From Phocaeicola barnesiae DSM 18169 = JCM 13652 (lineage in GTDB: Bacteria; Bacteroidota; Bacteroidia; Bacteroidales; Bacteroidaceae): a DNA stretch of 64,000 bases. The DNA is taken from NCBI RefSeq assembly GCF_000374585.1, contig NZ_KB894648.1, positions 167,093-231,092 on the forward strand, read 5' to 3'. The stretch's first letter is position 1, and each line of letters begins with the position of its first letter. The translations under genes were made by a program, and so were the position numbers. A model generated the notes under the pieces. That model did not search any database. It was not told the origin of the DNA and worked only from the letters and a program-made list of their open reading frames with translations. Below, piece after piece: positions 8,860 through 16,902 of this stretch.

Positions 8860-9750
8860 TTAGTACATCTCTTCGATACCTTCGGCCGAGGTCTCGATGC
8901 CGAACATAATCCGTTTCCAGCCCAGGTAGAGCAACCAGATGGAAATCATGGAGATGAAGGCGCTGATGGTAAGGCCGTACTCCGGAATGAGGATGGTCAG
9001 TGCGCCGATGACAAGCAGAATCATGCTGGTTTTCAGGTTGGCTGCTCCCCGTTGGCCTTCAGTACCGATGGCCAGCGAATTACGCAACGAGCAGTAGCCC
9101 GAATATTGTACGATGAAGGCGAGGGTAGCCAAGGTAACGGTAACGACGGTTCCTATCCAGGGGACGAAGCGGAACAGGATACCGATGATACAGAGGGCTA
9201 CGGCAATGGTCAGCTTGGTCACGCCGGCCAATCCTGCGCTATCGAGCGAAACCTTGATTTTTTTCAATCCCACCAGGTAGATGATTAGTCCTACCAGTGC
9301 GGCTACGTGGGTCAGGAAAGAATTGCCTATCATGTCGAAAATGTAGAGCAGTACCGCCATCGAGATGAGGTAAGCTCCCTGGGTACCCCGTTCTTTCCAC
9401 TTGATATGCAGACTCTTTTCACTCATGCACAGGGCGATGATGAGCAGTATCAGTCCGGCATATTCCATCCAGATGGGTAGCCCGATGGCTGATACCAGTA
9501 CGATGATAAGTCCCAGTCCCGAGATAGCCATGAAGCCGGTGGAGATGTGTTTGGAGCCTTGCATGGCATACAGTTGGTAAAGGGCTCCTCCTCCGGTGAT
9601 GGTCGCGATAATCTTGCAGGCAATCATCGGGAGGTTGAAGTTGTAGTCGAAAAGGAGTTGCATGAAGTCAAACTCCGGCAATACGGTCAATGCTGAAAAC
9701 AGCATGCTGAATTGTAACTGGATGAACAATTCTTTTTTCAGTCGGTCCAT
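8860..9750 (-). CDS. Polytopic membrane protein of unknown function
   Basis: A 296-residue protein with about eight or nine hydrophobic segments and short loops; I recognise no family. The N-terminus (MDRLKKELFIQLQFSML) is amphipathic before a first membrane span near residue 40. Small glycine-rich turns (TGGGALYQL, SGLGLIIVL) and the soluble C-terminal tail (ETSAEGIEEMY) are the only distinctive parts. No transport or enzyme motif is visible. It stands alone: frr starts 162 bp downstream and the upstream region (9751-10083) shows no -7 box in this direction. It could be a small integral membrane protein specific to Bacteroidales. Confidence 0.75.
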   Translation of the reverse strand: MDRLKKELFIQLQFSMLFSALTVLPEFDFMQLLFDYNFNLPMIACKIIATITGGGALYQLYAMQGSKHISTGFMAISGLGLIIVLVSAIGLPIWMEYAGLILLIIALCMSEKSLHIKWKERGTQGAYLISMAVLLYIFDMIGNSFLTHVAALVGLIIYLVGLKKIKVSLDSAGLAGVTKLTIAVALCIIGILFRFVPWIGTVVTVTLATLAFIVQYSGYCSLRNSLAIGTEGQRGAANLKTSMILLVIGALTILIPEYGLTISAFISMISIWLLYLGWKRIMFGIETSAEGIEEMY

Positions 9751-10083
9751 AATTTTCTCTTTATAATGAATAGTTTAGTTTAGCCTATGTCTTGCATACA
9801 TAATCAATTCACCGGTGCTTTTGTTTGGACTTTCAGACTTATTAAGAAACCGGATTTTGGCGTTTGTCCGCTTTTGAGTTTTCATGTATATTGACGGGTT
9901 GACTACCAGGTACAGGTTCGTCAGATACTGGCTTTGGGGATGGGTTGTGTATCTTGTAGAGGTGAGGTTGGTTCCCCGGAAAGTTTTCGGATTGAGCGGG
10001 CTTTCCGTTTTTGCTTTTAATTTTTAACTCTTAACTTTTAACTGATTCTTTCCTTTTGTCTATTTTTGAAAAAAAATGAAGCG
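9751..10083. other. Divergent intergenic region before the phosphatase gene
   Basis: A 333-bp AT-rich stretch without a supported gene. The right end carries TTAACT-like direct repeats (about 10023-10043) and the -7 box of the rightward gene at 10061-10068. TTTGTCCGC near 9863 resembles part of an array unit but is too weak to count. Confidence 0.55.
10061..10068 (+). promoter_or_regulatory. -7 box of the histidine phosphatase gene
   Basis: TATTTTTG, a perfect TAnnTTTG. It overlaps the TTG codon at 10066, so translation from that codon is impossible for transcripts made here. The first usable ATG is 10084. Confidence 0.7.
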
Positions 10084-10602
10084 ATGATACAGATGTATTT
10101 GGCCCGTCACGGGCAGACAGAAGAGAATGTGAACCGGATATTTCAGGGACAATTGCCCGGACGGCTCACGGAAGAAGGGAAACGGCAGGCCGTAGCGATG
10201 GGAGAGGAGTTGGCCGGTGTATCCCTGGACGCGGTGGTGAGCAGTGATTTACAACGGGTGGTCGATACCGTACAACTGGCCGTGGGTAACCGTAACTTGC
10301 CGTGGGAGAAAAACTCTTTGCTCCGTGAGATAGATTGGGGCTCGTGGACCGGACGTCCCCTGGATTCGGTGGACCGGAAACATCTTCCGTCTGATGCTGA
10401 GACCAAGGAGATGTTGTACGAACGTGCCGGACGTTTTGTGGAATATTTGCGTAAGAATTACGAAGGAAAAAAGGTGCTCGTGGTGGCACATGGACTGGTG
10501 AACCGCTCTATCCAGGCACAGATATTGGGTGTTCCTGCCGACCAGTTACATACCTTGCCTCACATGAAGAATGCCGAGGTACGGTATTTTGAGATAAATT
10601 AA
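10084..10602 (+). CDS. Histidine phosphatase family protein (phosphoglycerate mutase-like)
   Basis: A 172-residue member of the histidine phosphatase superfamily. The catalytic motif LARHGQTEEN is at residues 5-14, with the phospho-accepting histidine in RHG. SSDLQRVVDT (about 54) supplies the second arginine, the acid-containing LREIDWGSW follows at about 80, and VVAHGLVNR (about 135) carries the second histidine. The substrate may be a sugar phosphate, alpha-ribazole phosphate or a nucleotide; it cannot be told from sequence. I use ATG 10084 rather than the upstream TTG at 10066 because that TTG sits inside the -7 box. Confidence 0.88.
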   Translation: MIQMYLARHGQTEENVNRIFQGQLPGRLTEEGKRQAVAMGEELAGVSLDAVVSSDLQRVVDTVQLAVGNRNLPWEKNSLLREIDWGSWTGRPLDSVDRKHLPSDAETKEMLYERAGRFVEYLRKNYEGKKVLVVAHGLVNRSIQAQILGVPADQLHTLPHMKNAEVRYFEIN

Positions 10603-10661
10603 TAATGAAAAACGGAGTTCCCAGTGCCTGATAAACCCACTTACCTGTTCAAAATCTATAC

Positions 10662-10680
10662 GGGCGGGTCAACCCCGCCC
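10662..10680. repeat. GC-rich palindrome between convergent genes
   Basis: GGGCGGG-tcaac-CCCGCCC, a perfect 7-bp stem with a 5-base loop, in otherwise AT-rich DNA between two convergent genes. There is no T-run on either side, so it may be a REP-like element rather than a classical terminator. Confidence 0.6.
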
Positions 10681-10743
10681 ATACATTAAAATCTTGGTTC
10701 CTGGTTCCCGGTTTCTGATAAACCAACTCGAAAACTCACAAAC

Positions 10744-11454
10744 TTAATTGTGTACCAATGTTCCGATGTTTTCGCCGGACATCACTTTCTTCAGGTTGCC
10801 TACCGTATCCATATCGAACACGATGATAGGCAGGTTGTTTTCCTTACACATGCAGGTAGCTGTCAGGTCCATCACCTTCAGTCCGCGTGCCAGCACTTCA
10901 TCGTAGGTGATGTCATCGAATTTCGTGGCCGTCGGGTCTTTTTCCGGGTCGGCGGTATAAATGCCGTCCACACGGGTACCTTTCAGCATCACATCGGCTT
11001 CAATTTCGATACCTCTCAAGGAAGAACCTGTATCGGTGGTGAAGAACGGGTTACCTGTTCCGGCAGACATGATGACTACTTCACCGTTTTCCATGGCTTC
11101 GATGGCTTTCCATTTCGTATAGAATTCACCGATAGGTTCCATGCGGATAGCTGTCAGAACACGGGCCTTCACGCCGGCGGCTACCAGTGCCGAGCTCAGA
11201 CCCAGGCTGTTGATGACCGTAGCCAGCATACCCATCTGGTCGCCTTTCACGCGGTCGAATCCCTTGCCGGCTCCGCTCAGTCCGCGGAAAATGTTTCCAC
11301 CGCCAATGACGATACCTATCTGTACCCCCATTTCGTGGATTTCCTTGATTTGCTGGGCATATTCACCCAGACGTTTCTCGTCGATACCGTATTTCTTTTC
11401 GCCCATCAGACTTTCACCGCTGAGCTTTAACAGGATGCGTTTGAATCTTGCCAT
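10744..11454 (-). CDS. pyrH: UMP kinase
   Basis: A 236-residue bacterial UMP kinase of the amino-acid kinase fold, converting UMP to UDP. Seen: KRILLKLSGESLMGEKKYGID at the N-terminus, IGIVIGGGNIFRG (about 48-60), MGMLATVINSLGL (about 74), the VVIMSAGTGNPFFTTDT uridylate-binding segment, and DGIYTADPEKDP. The length is typical. It is a single leftward gene with a good promoter at 11490-11519. Confidence 0.97.
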   Translation of the reverse strand: MARFKRILLKLSGESLMGEKKYGIDEKRLGEYAQQIKEIHEMGVQIGIVIGGGNIFRGLSGAGKGFDRVKGDQMGMLATVINSLGLSSALVAAGVKARVLTAIRMEPIGEFYTKWKAIEAMENGEVVIMSAGTGNPFFTTDTGSSLRGIEIEADVMLKGTRVDGIYTADPEKDPTATKFDDITYDEVLARGLKVMDLTATCMCKENNLPIIVFDMDTVGNLKKVMSGENIGTLVHN

Positions 11455-11489
11455 AATCGTTGTTGTTTGGTTAAAATGTTCATTATACG

Positions 11490-11519
11490 CAAAGTTAACA
11501 AGAATTGTCAGACAGGCAA
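11490..11519 (-). promoter_or_regulatory. pyrH promoter (-7 and -33)
   Basis: Minus strand TTG (11519-11517), 19-base spacer, TAACTTTG (11497-11490). The -7 box is 36 bases upstream of the ATG. Confidence 0.75.
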
Positions 11520-11538
11520 CGGAAAGTGTCGTTTTTTC

Positions 11539-12852
11539 TCAACGGATACCCGTCCCCGTCAGCAGGTGGCGTCCCCATACGGCCTGGAGGATTCCCCGCA
11601 AAGCCAGGTAGACGATGAAAGCCAGCCAGAGTGCATGGTTTCCTCCTGTATGCTCGAACCCGAAGTACAGGGCGAAGAAGCTGACCGAAGCGACTGCCAT
11701 GGAGCGGAGCATCAGTCCCGTAGCCGTGGCACCGATGCAGATACCGTCCAGCAGGAAGGCGGTGAACCCTGCCAGCGGAATAGCCAGCACCCAATAGAAG
11801 TACGCGCCGGAGGCTTCGATGACGGTGGTATCGTTGGTAAGCAGCCCCAGAAATCCCTTGCCGCCTATGGCATAGAGCAGGGTGAACGCTACGGAGAGTC
11901 CGATACCCCAGCCGAACAGGTGGCGTACCGTCTGCCGGAGTTCGGTTGTGTTCCGGGCGCCGATGTTCTTGCCTGTCAATGCCTCACCTGCGTATGCAAA
12001 ACCGTCCATGATGTAGGAGAACAGGGTGAAGAGCTGCATCAGCAAGGTATTGACAGCCAGGATGACATCGCCGTAGGCCGCTCCCCGCGAGGTGAAGAAC
12101 ACCGTGACGGCCACCAGGTACAAGGTGCGCAGGAAGATGTCACGGTTCACCTGAAAGAAACGGCGCAGTGCCGTACGCTCCAACAGGTTGCGGAAACGGA
12201 GGTATTTGCGTAACGGCTTGTAATAAGTGAGATACAGGCCGGCAGCCATCAGCAGACCGGCGTATTGGGCTATCAGAGTACCCAAGGCTACCCCTTCTAC
12301 TTTCATCTTCAGTACAAAGACGAAGAACAGGCTTCCCGCTATGTTGACGATGTTCTGGGTAAGGGCGATGAACATGGGGAACCGTGAGTTCTGCATTCCG
12401 ATGAACCATCCGATAAAGCCGTAGAGCCCCAGGGTGGCCGGAGCTCCCCAGATACAGATGTGAAAATAGCGGGTGGCTAATGCCTCGATTTCCGGGCTGG
12501 CATCGATACAGGCGAATGCTATCAGACGGATAGGGTATTGCAGCAGTATCAGGCCTAGGGCGAGTGCCGTGCTCAGGGTGAGGGAACGCAGCAGGACATC
12601 GCTTACCTCCTGCAGGTCATGGCGTCCGTAAGCCTGTGCCGTCAGACCACCTGTTCCCATGCGGAGGAAACCGAATATCCAATAAATCATATTGAAAAGC
12701 ATGCCACCGATGGCGATGGCACCGATGTATGAAGCGGCTCCCAGGTGTCCCACGATGGTCACGTCCACCAGTCCCAGCAGAGGGACGGTGATGTTGGAAA
12801 CAATACTGGGTACGGCTATGTGCAGAATGCGTCGGCTGGTAGGATTCATCAT
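11539..12852 (-). CDS. MATE-family efflux transporter (DinF-like)
   Basis: A 437-residue protein with about 12 hydrophobic segments in two repeated halves, characteristic of MATE cation-coupled drug exporters. The family start RRILHIAVPSIVSNITVPLLGLVDVTIVGHLG is present (broken here only by length), with a similar motif after mid-protein. Features such as GGLTAQAYGRHD (about 69) and LDGICIGATATGLMLRSM (second half) fit DinF-type members. It overlaps the biotin ligase stop by one base (TGATG), so it is translated from the same message. Substrate unknown. Confidence 0.9.
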   Translation of the reverse strand: MMNPTSRRILHIAVPSIVSNITVPLLGLVDVTIVGHLGAASYIGAIAIGGMLFNMIYWIFGFLRMGTGGLTAQAYGRHDLQEVSDVLLRSLTLSTALALGLILLQYPIRLIAFACIDASPEIEALATRYFHICIWGAPATLGLYGFIGWFIGMQNSRFPMFIALTQNIVNIAGSLFFVFVLKMKVEGVALGTLIAQYAGLLMAAGLYLTYYKPLRKYLRFRNLLERTALRRFFQVNRDIFLRTLYLVAVTVFFTSRGAAYGDVILAVNTLLMQLFTLFSYIMDGFAYAGEALTGKNIGARNTTELRQTVRHLFGWGIGLSVAFTLLYAIGGKGFLGLLTNDTTVIEASGAYFYWVLAIPLAGFTAFLLDGICIGATATGLMLRSMAVASVSFFALYFGFEHTGGNHALWLAFIVYLALRGILQAVWGRHLLTGTGIR

Positions 12853-13589
12853 CAGAGCACGTAACTTACTTCCTTGAACATGTATTCTCTCCGGAGTCCC
12901 GTTTCGTCCTCCAGAATGAGCTTTCCGATAGGTTCGATGTCTATGATGCGGGCCTGGAAGATTCCGGCTTCGTCCTCATACGGGTAGAATCCGTCTCGCC
13001 GGTACAGTACTTCCTTGTAACGTCCGGCTATTGTTTCGGCGTCGCCTGCTTTCAACAGCTCGTAATAGCAGGCGGCCCTTTCCAGTACCTGTTCCAGGAT
13101 GGGGCGCTGTTCGTAGCGCTTGCCTGTAATCTGGAAGAGTGATACCGGATTCGGGATGTGTGCCGGGAATTGTTCCTGATTCAGGTTGATGCCAGTTCCG
13201 GAGATGGAACGGCTGATACACGTACCCGTCAGGTCGTTCTCTATCAGTGTACCGCAGAGTTTTCGGTCTTTCCAGTAGATGTCGTTCGGCCATTTGATGG
13301 TGACGTCCGGGGTATAGGCCGACAAGACTTCCTGGAGGGCCAGGGCGGTGACCTGCGATAACAGGAACTGGCGACGTGCCTCCAGAAACTCCGGGAACAC
13401 CACGAAACTGAACAGCAGGTTGGCGCCTGCTTCCGATTCCCACGTGTTGCCACGCTGGCCTCTTCCGGCACTTTGGTAAGTGGTATAGACGGTGGTCATG
13501 TCCGGCTGGTTCTGCCGGTCGCACAAATCCGCCAGGTAGTTGTTGGTCGAAGTTGTTTCCGATACAAAGATAGGTTCAGGATAGTTCAT
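12852..13589 (-). CDS. birA: Biotin--[acetyl-CoA-carboxylase] ligase
   Basis: A 245-residue biotin protein ligase that adenylates biotin and attaches it to carboxylase carrier lysines. Motifs: SETTSTNNYLADL (about 10-22), GRGQRGNTWESEAGANLLFS (biotin and ATP loop, about 43-62), IKWPNDIYWKDRKLCGTLIE (about 98-117) and ISGTGINLNQ. There is no N-terminal helix-turn-helix, so this is the enzyme-only form and not a repressor. It is translationally coupled to the MATE gene; the two functions are not obviously related. Confidence 0.95.
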   Translation of the reverse strand: MNYPEPIFVSETTSTNNYLADLCDRQNQPDMTTVYTTYQSAGRGQRGNTWESEAGANLLFSFVVFPEFLEARRQFLLSQVTALALQEVLSAYTPDVTIKWPNDIYWKDRKLCGTLIENDLTGTCISRSISGTGINLNQEQFPAHIPNPVSLFQITGKRYEQRPILEQVLERAACYYELLKAGDAETIAGRYKEVLYRRDGFYPYEDEAGIFQARIIDIEPIGKLILEDETGLRREYMFKEVSYVL

Positions 13590-13643
13590 GTCTTCTTCTA
13601 TTACGTTTTTGGATGTGTTCGGGATGGAAATCCGCTTTTCCGT

Positions 13644-14009
13644 CTACCATACGGGCGGGAGGAAAGCGTCGCGGATGTGCTCGATGTGGAAGGGTGCTTC
13701 GTTACCCGTCAGGGTGATGATGTCGAAGCGTACCGGGAGGTCGAGTCCGAATTTCCGCAGGTAGGCGTCTGTCGAATCGACGATGCGCCGTATCTTCCGT
13801 TCGCCTACGGCTTCTTGTGGAAGTCCGTAGTTCAGGTTTTGGCGGGTCTTTACCTCAACTACTACCAGTTCGCCGTCTTTTTCGGCTACCAGGTCCAGTT
13901 CCTTCTTCCCGGAACGCCAGTTGCGGTGGCGGATGACATAGCCTTGTGCCTCCAGGTAGGCGGCTGCCTGGTTTTCCCCGTTTTTCCCTAATTCATTGTG
14001 TCCAGCCAT
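13644..14009 (-). CDS. YraN/UPF0102 family nuclease-like protein
   Basis: A 121-residue protein of the UPF0102 family, which has an endonuclease-like fold. The N-terminal ELGKNGENQAAAYLEAQGY and the acidic cluster GKKELDLVAEKDGELVVVEVK carry the Glu-x-Asp and Val-Glu-Val-Lys residues typical of PD-(D/E)XK enzymes. The cell role is unknown. The frame is open to 14030, but TATTTTTG at 14035-14028 on this strand overlaps that start, so I take the ATG at 14009, which begins MAGHNELGK. Confidence 0.9.
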   Translation of the reverse strand: MAGHNELGKNGENQAAAYLEAQGYVIRHRNWRSGKKELDLVAEKDGELVVVEVKTRQNLNYGLPQEAVGERKIRRIVDSTDAYLRKFGLDLPVRFDIITLTGNEAPFHIEHIRDAFLPPVW

Positions 14010-14027
14010 TTCTTTCCATTCTTTCTG

Positions 14028-14035
14028 CAAAAATA
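14028..14035 (-). promoter_or_regulatory. -7 box of the YraN-family gene
   Basis: TATTTTTG on the minus strand, 18 bases upstream of the chosen ATG at 14009. No clear -33 element is seen. Confidence 0.6.
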
Positions 14036-14069
14036 GCCAATTTTATGCTGTCATTTGACGGAAGTCACG

Positions 14070-14077
14070 TAAATTTG
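14070..14077 (+). promoter_or_regulatory. -7 box before the 77-residue gene
   Basis: TAAATTTG, ending 8 bases before the ATG at 14086. If used, the transcript has an almost absent leader. Confidence 0.6.
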
Positions 14078-14085
14078 CGTCGTAT

Positions 14086-14319
14086 ATGGTAAATAGAGGA
14101 AAAAAACGTAAGAAAGTACCTTCATCGGCTCCTCCCCGTAAGAGACGGATGGTTTGTCTGTTGAGCGAAGAAGAAGTACAGATTGTCAACCGTTACCTGG
14201 AGACTTATCAGATAACGAACAAGGCACGCTGGCTTCGTGAGACCATATTGGCCTTTATCCACGAGAACATGGAGGAAGATTATCCTACCCTGTTCAAGGA
14301 ACATGATATGCGCAGATAA
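14086..14319 (+). CDS. Small basic protein, possibly ribbon-helix-helix
   Basis: A 77-residue protein of no named family that I recognise. The first 22 residues are strongly basic (KKRKKVPSSAPPRKRR). Then MVCLLSEEEVQIVNRYLE and YQITNKARWLRETILAFI have the pattern of a short strand followed by two helices, as in ribbon-helix-helix or MobC-like DNA-binding proteins. It lies 10 bases before tadA on the same strand, so the two are likely co-transcribed. Function is inferred only from this pattern. Confidence 0.7.
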   Translation: MVNRGKKRKKVPSSAPPRKRRMVCLLSEEEVQIVNRYLETYQITNKARWLRETILAFIHENMEEDYPTLFKEHDMRR

Positions 14320-14329
14320 TCAGAAAAGA

Positions 14330-14764
14330 ATGGCGGACGAACAATTTTATATGCAACAGGCGTTGCAGGAGGCGCGGAAAGCGGCCGAGGCGGGCGAGGT
14401 GCCCGTGGGTGCCGTGGTGGTTTGTCGTGACCGTATCATTGCCCGGGCACACAACCTGACGGAGACCTTGAACGATGTGACGGCACATGCCGAAATGCAG
14501 GCCATTACGGCCGCCGCCAATGCTTTGGGCGGAAAGTATCTTACTGACTGCACCCTATATGTCACGGTGGAGCCGTGTGTGATGTGTGCCGGTGCCATTG
14601 CTTGGTCGCAGATGGGGAAACTGGTTTTCGGTGCCGTGGATGAGAAGCGGGGCTACCGTCGTTATGCTCCTCAGGCATTGCATCCTAAGACAGAGGTCGT
14701 TACAGGTGTCAAGGCCGAGGAATGTGCACAGCTCATGAAAGATTTCTTCAAGAAAAAACGATAA
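14330..14764 (+). CDS. tadA: tRNA adenosine(34) deaminase
   Basis: A 144-residue zinc deaminase that makes inosine at the wobble base of tRNA-Arg(ACG). The zinc site is HAEMQAI (His and catalytic Glu, about 53-59) and PCVMCAGAI (two Cys, about 83-91). MQQALQEARKAAEAGEVPVGAVVV is the family N-terminal helix and first strand. The frame is open further upstream, but the start MADEQFYM fits the family and follows the preceding gene by 10 bases. A second, different deaminase (guanine type) is at 42468-42935. Confidence 0.95.
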   Translation: MADEQFYMQQALQEARKAAEAGEVPVGAVVVCRDRIIARAHNLTETLNDVTAHAEMQAITAAANALGGKYLTDCTLYVTVEPCVMCAGAIAWSQMGKLVFGAVDEKRGYRRYAPQALHPKTEVVTGVKAEECAQLMKDFFKKKR

Positions 14765-14827
14765 GGATTTTGAATCTTCAGTTCTTGTGTCTTGAAAATC
14801 TTACGTTGAAATTAACTCAAAACCTGG

Positions 14828-15118
14828 TTAGTCTTTAATTTCTTCGAATTCGATGTATTCCCCTTCATCGTCATCGAAAATCTTCTTCCGTGGACCTTTG
14901 GATGATTTCCGGCGGTAGTTCCCGGACGAGGTCGTTTCTGTGTATCCGGTGTCGGAATCGGTGTAGTCCTGTGGTTTTTCGTAGGCAGATGTGCGGTCGG
15001 TTCCTGTCATTCGTTTACCCGCCTTGATGACGGTACCGATGATTTTGGCCAACAGAGACAGACCAATGATAAGGATGATAAAGACAAAAAATAGTATAAA
15101 ACTTAGAAATCCAAACAT
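14828..15118 (-). CDS. DUF4834-like small membrane protein
   Basis: A 96-residue protein: one hydrophobic N-terminal helix (residues about 3-28), then a hydrophilic, Tyr/Ser/Thr-rich tail ending in an acidic patch (DDDEGEYIEFEEIKD). This matches the Bacteroidota family I know as DUF4834; function unknown. It follows psd and pssA on the same strand, 58 bp after the latter, and may be co-transcribed with phospholipid synthesis genes. Confidence 0.75.
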   Translation of the reverse strand: MFGFLSFILFFVFIILIIGLSLLAKIIGTVIKAGKRMTGTDRTSAYEKPQDYTDSDTGYTETTSSGNYRRKSSKGPRKKIFDDDEGEYIEFEEIKD

Positions 15119-15176
15119 AGTTATTGTTTTTAGTCACTCATAAACAACAACCGTGCCACCCCAAAAGCATGACGGT

Positions 15177-15884
15177 TTATGATTTTTTACGAGTCAGGAT
15201 TGACAGGAGGATGTACCAAAGGATGACTGCCGCAAATCCGCTCAGCTGGAAAATAACTAGCAAAGGAATGCTGACAATCAGGAAAATATAGCTGATTTTA
15301 TTGTGTCCCCAGGATAAATCCTTGAATTTGAGTGAGAACATGGGTAATTCGGCTACCAGTAACAATGACATGACGAGAACCAGTACCAGCAGGTAGAGCG
15401 CGTTGAAGTTCTCGGAAACGAGCCAGGCATGTTCGCCTACGACCAGTGAACCCCAGAACAGGGCGTTGGCCGGTGTGGGCATTCCAATGAAGGAAGTGCT
15501 CTGCCGTTCGTCTAAGTTGAATTTTGCCAGGCGGAGGGCCGAGAAGACGGCTATCAGGAAGGCGGTATACGGGAGCAGGTGCGATATGGATTCGAGCCAT
15601 GCCGGAAAGTGTACTTCCTTGAACAGGGAGAAGGCGATGGCAGCCGGAGCCAGTCCGAAAGTGATGTCGTCGGCCAGGGAATCCAGTTCCTTGCCGATGG
15701 GCGACGATACGTGAAGCAGGCGGGCAGTCATGCCGTCGAAGAAATCGAAGACAGCGCCCAGCACGATGAACAGAAGCGCGTATTCATACTTGCTCTGGAA
15801 GGCCATGTAACTGGCTATGCATCCGCAGAACAGGTTGCAACTGGTGATGCTGTTCGGCAGATTCTTCACGATAACGTTTGCCAT
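15177..15884 (-). CDS. pssA: CDP-diacylglycerol--serine O-phosphatidyltransferase
   Basis: A 235-residue integral membrane enzyme making phosphatidylserine from CDP-diacylglycerol and serine. The CDP-alcohol phosphotransferase motif (Asp-Gly-x2-Ala-Arg-x8-Gly-x3-Asp-x3-Asp) is read in DGMTARLLHVSSPIGKELD followed by SLADD, about residues 49-72. Several hydrophobic helices follow. It is 18 bp downstream of psd on the same strand, so the two steps to phosphatidylethanolamine are encoded together. Confidence 0.93.
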   Translation of the reverse strand: MANVIVKNLPNSITSCNLFCGCIASYMAFQSKYEYALLFIVLGAVFDFFDGMTARLLHVSSPIGKELDSLADDITFGLAPAAIAFSLFKEVHFPAWLESISHLLPYTAFLIAVFSALRLAKFNLDERQSTSFIGMPTPANALFWGSLVVGEHAWLVSENFNALYLLVLVLVMSLLLVAELPMFSLKFKDLSWGHNKISYIFLIVSIPLLVIFQLSGFAAVILWYILLSILTRKKS

Positions 15885-15902
15885 GTTTTTTCCCCTTTTC
15901 CT

Positions 15903-16598
15903 TTATTTAAGTTTTGCGATGATGGTTTCGTTTCCGGTGGTCTTCTGTCCCATGCTGACACAGACTTCTGTTCCCAGCGGGAGGTAGACGTCTACACGAG
16001 AACCGAACTTGATGAAGCCCATGTGCTCGTCGATGTAGCAGTCTTCGCCTTTTTCGGCATAGGTAACGATACGGCGGGCCACCGCACCGGCTATCTGTCT
16101 GGCCATAACCGTTTGTCCGTCGGGCGTTTCGATGACTACCATGGAGCGTTCGTTTTCGGTGCTGGCTTTTGGGAGCCAGGCCTTCATGAAGCGTCCGTTA
16201 TGATGGTCGACGTGTTTGATGACTCCGTCTACCGGATACCAGTTGGCATGTACGTTGGTAATATCCATGAAGATGGAAATCATGAGGCGACGGTCATGGA
16301 AATATTCGTATTCATCCACTTCTTCGATGACTACCACTTTTCCGTCGGCAGGCGCTACAACTATCTTTTCGGTTTCACCCTTGAAAAGACGGATGGGACA
16401 GCGAAAGAAATTCACCATGAGCAGGTAGAGTATGATACTGGCTACTGCTATAATATAAAAAGGTATTTTACACTCAATTCCCCAATACAAGGCGCCGTTG
16501 ACAGCCAGCAGCAGGATGGCACTGGTAATCAGTATGTGTGTACCTTCGTGGTGTATGCGGATTTTTTTCAGTTTCTTTATACGGTTCAAATTGGCCAT
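15903..16598 (-). CDS. psd: Phosphatidylserine decarboxylase
   Basis: A 231-residue short-type phosphatidylserine decarboxylase, which makes phosphatidylethanolamine. Two N-terminal membrane helices precede [11 protein letters not shown]. Downstream are [15 protein letters not shown] (about 85), [17 protein letters not shown] and the self-cleavage site [11 protein letters not shown] near residue 200, where the Gly-Ser bond would yield the pyruvoyl group. First gene of the psd-pssA-DUF4834 unit, with promoter 16620-16650. Confidence 0.93.
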   Translation of the reverse strand: MANLNRIKKLKKIRIHHEGTHILITSAILLLAVNGALYWGIECKIPFYIIAVASIILYLLMVNFFRCPIRLFKGETEKIVVAPADGKVVVIEEVDEYEYFHDRRLMISIFMDITNVHANWYPVDGVIKHVDHHNGRFMKAWLPKASTENERSMVVIETPDGQTVMARQIAGAVARRIVTYAEKGEDCYIDEHMGFIKFGSRVDVYLPLGTEVCVSMGQKTTGNETIIAKLK

Positions 16599-16619
16599 GA
16601 CACAGTTTCATTTATCACG

Positions 16620-16650
16620 CAAAAATACATTTAATTTGAAAACTCTGCAA
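16620..16650 (-). promoter_or_regulatory. psd promoter (-7 and -33)
   Basis: Minus strand TTG (16650-16648), 20-base spacer, TATTTTTG (16627-16620), 22 bases before the psd ATG. Confidence 0.75.
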
Positions 16651-16662
16651 AAAAACGCTTAG

Positions 16663-16680
16663 AAAATGAACGTTTGTTGC
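16663..16680. repeat. Solitary 18-bp array unit
   Basis: AAAATGAACGTTTGTTGC matches the unit of arrays A-D in its centre (GAACGTTTGTT) and left end. No unit lies 22 bp to either side. It could be a single operator or an array remnant. Confidence 0.55.
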
Positions 16681-16829
16681 ATGATATGGCCAAAACGGCC
16701 TGCTCGGGATAGCGGGAATCCGGTGGTTAGGTGACTGGTTGTTGCTGGTTTAGCCGCTGGGAAGTTCATTGGAAGCTGGATTTTTGATTTGTTAAAACGT
16801 GAGAAAATAAGTTCTTCCCGTCCGGGAGG

Positions 16830-16860
16830 TTGGTTACTTCGGAAAAAGGCGGTATCTTTG
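16830..16860 (+). promoter_or_regulatory. dnaE promoter (-33 and -7)
   Basis: TTG at 16830-16832, 20-base spacer, TATCTTTG at 16853-16860. The ATG follows 42 bases later. Confidence 0.75.
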
Positions 16861-16902
16861 ATACGTTTTTCAAACGGGAAATCATAAGGAAATATACAAT
16901 AT

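Larger units (their letters stand above)
16599..16902. other. Divergent psd/dnaE intergenic region
   Basis: 304 bp with no gene. It holds the psd promoter (16620-16650), one isolated array-type unit (16663-16680), a short GGCC-aaaac-GGCC palindrome near 16688, and the dnaE promoter (16830-16860). Confidence 0.7.
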
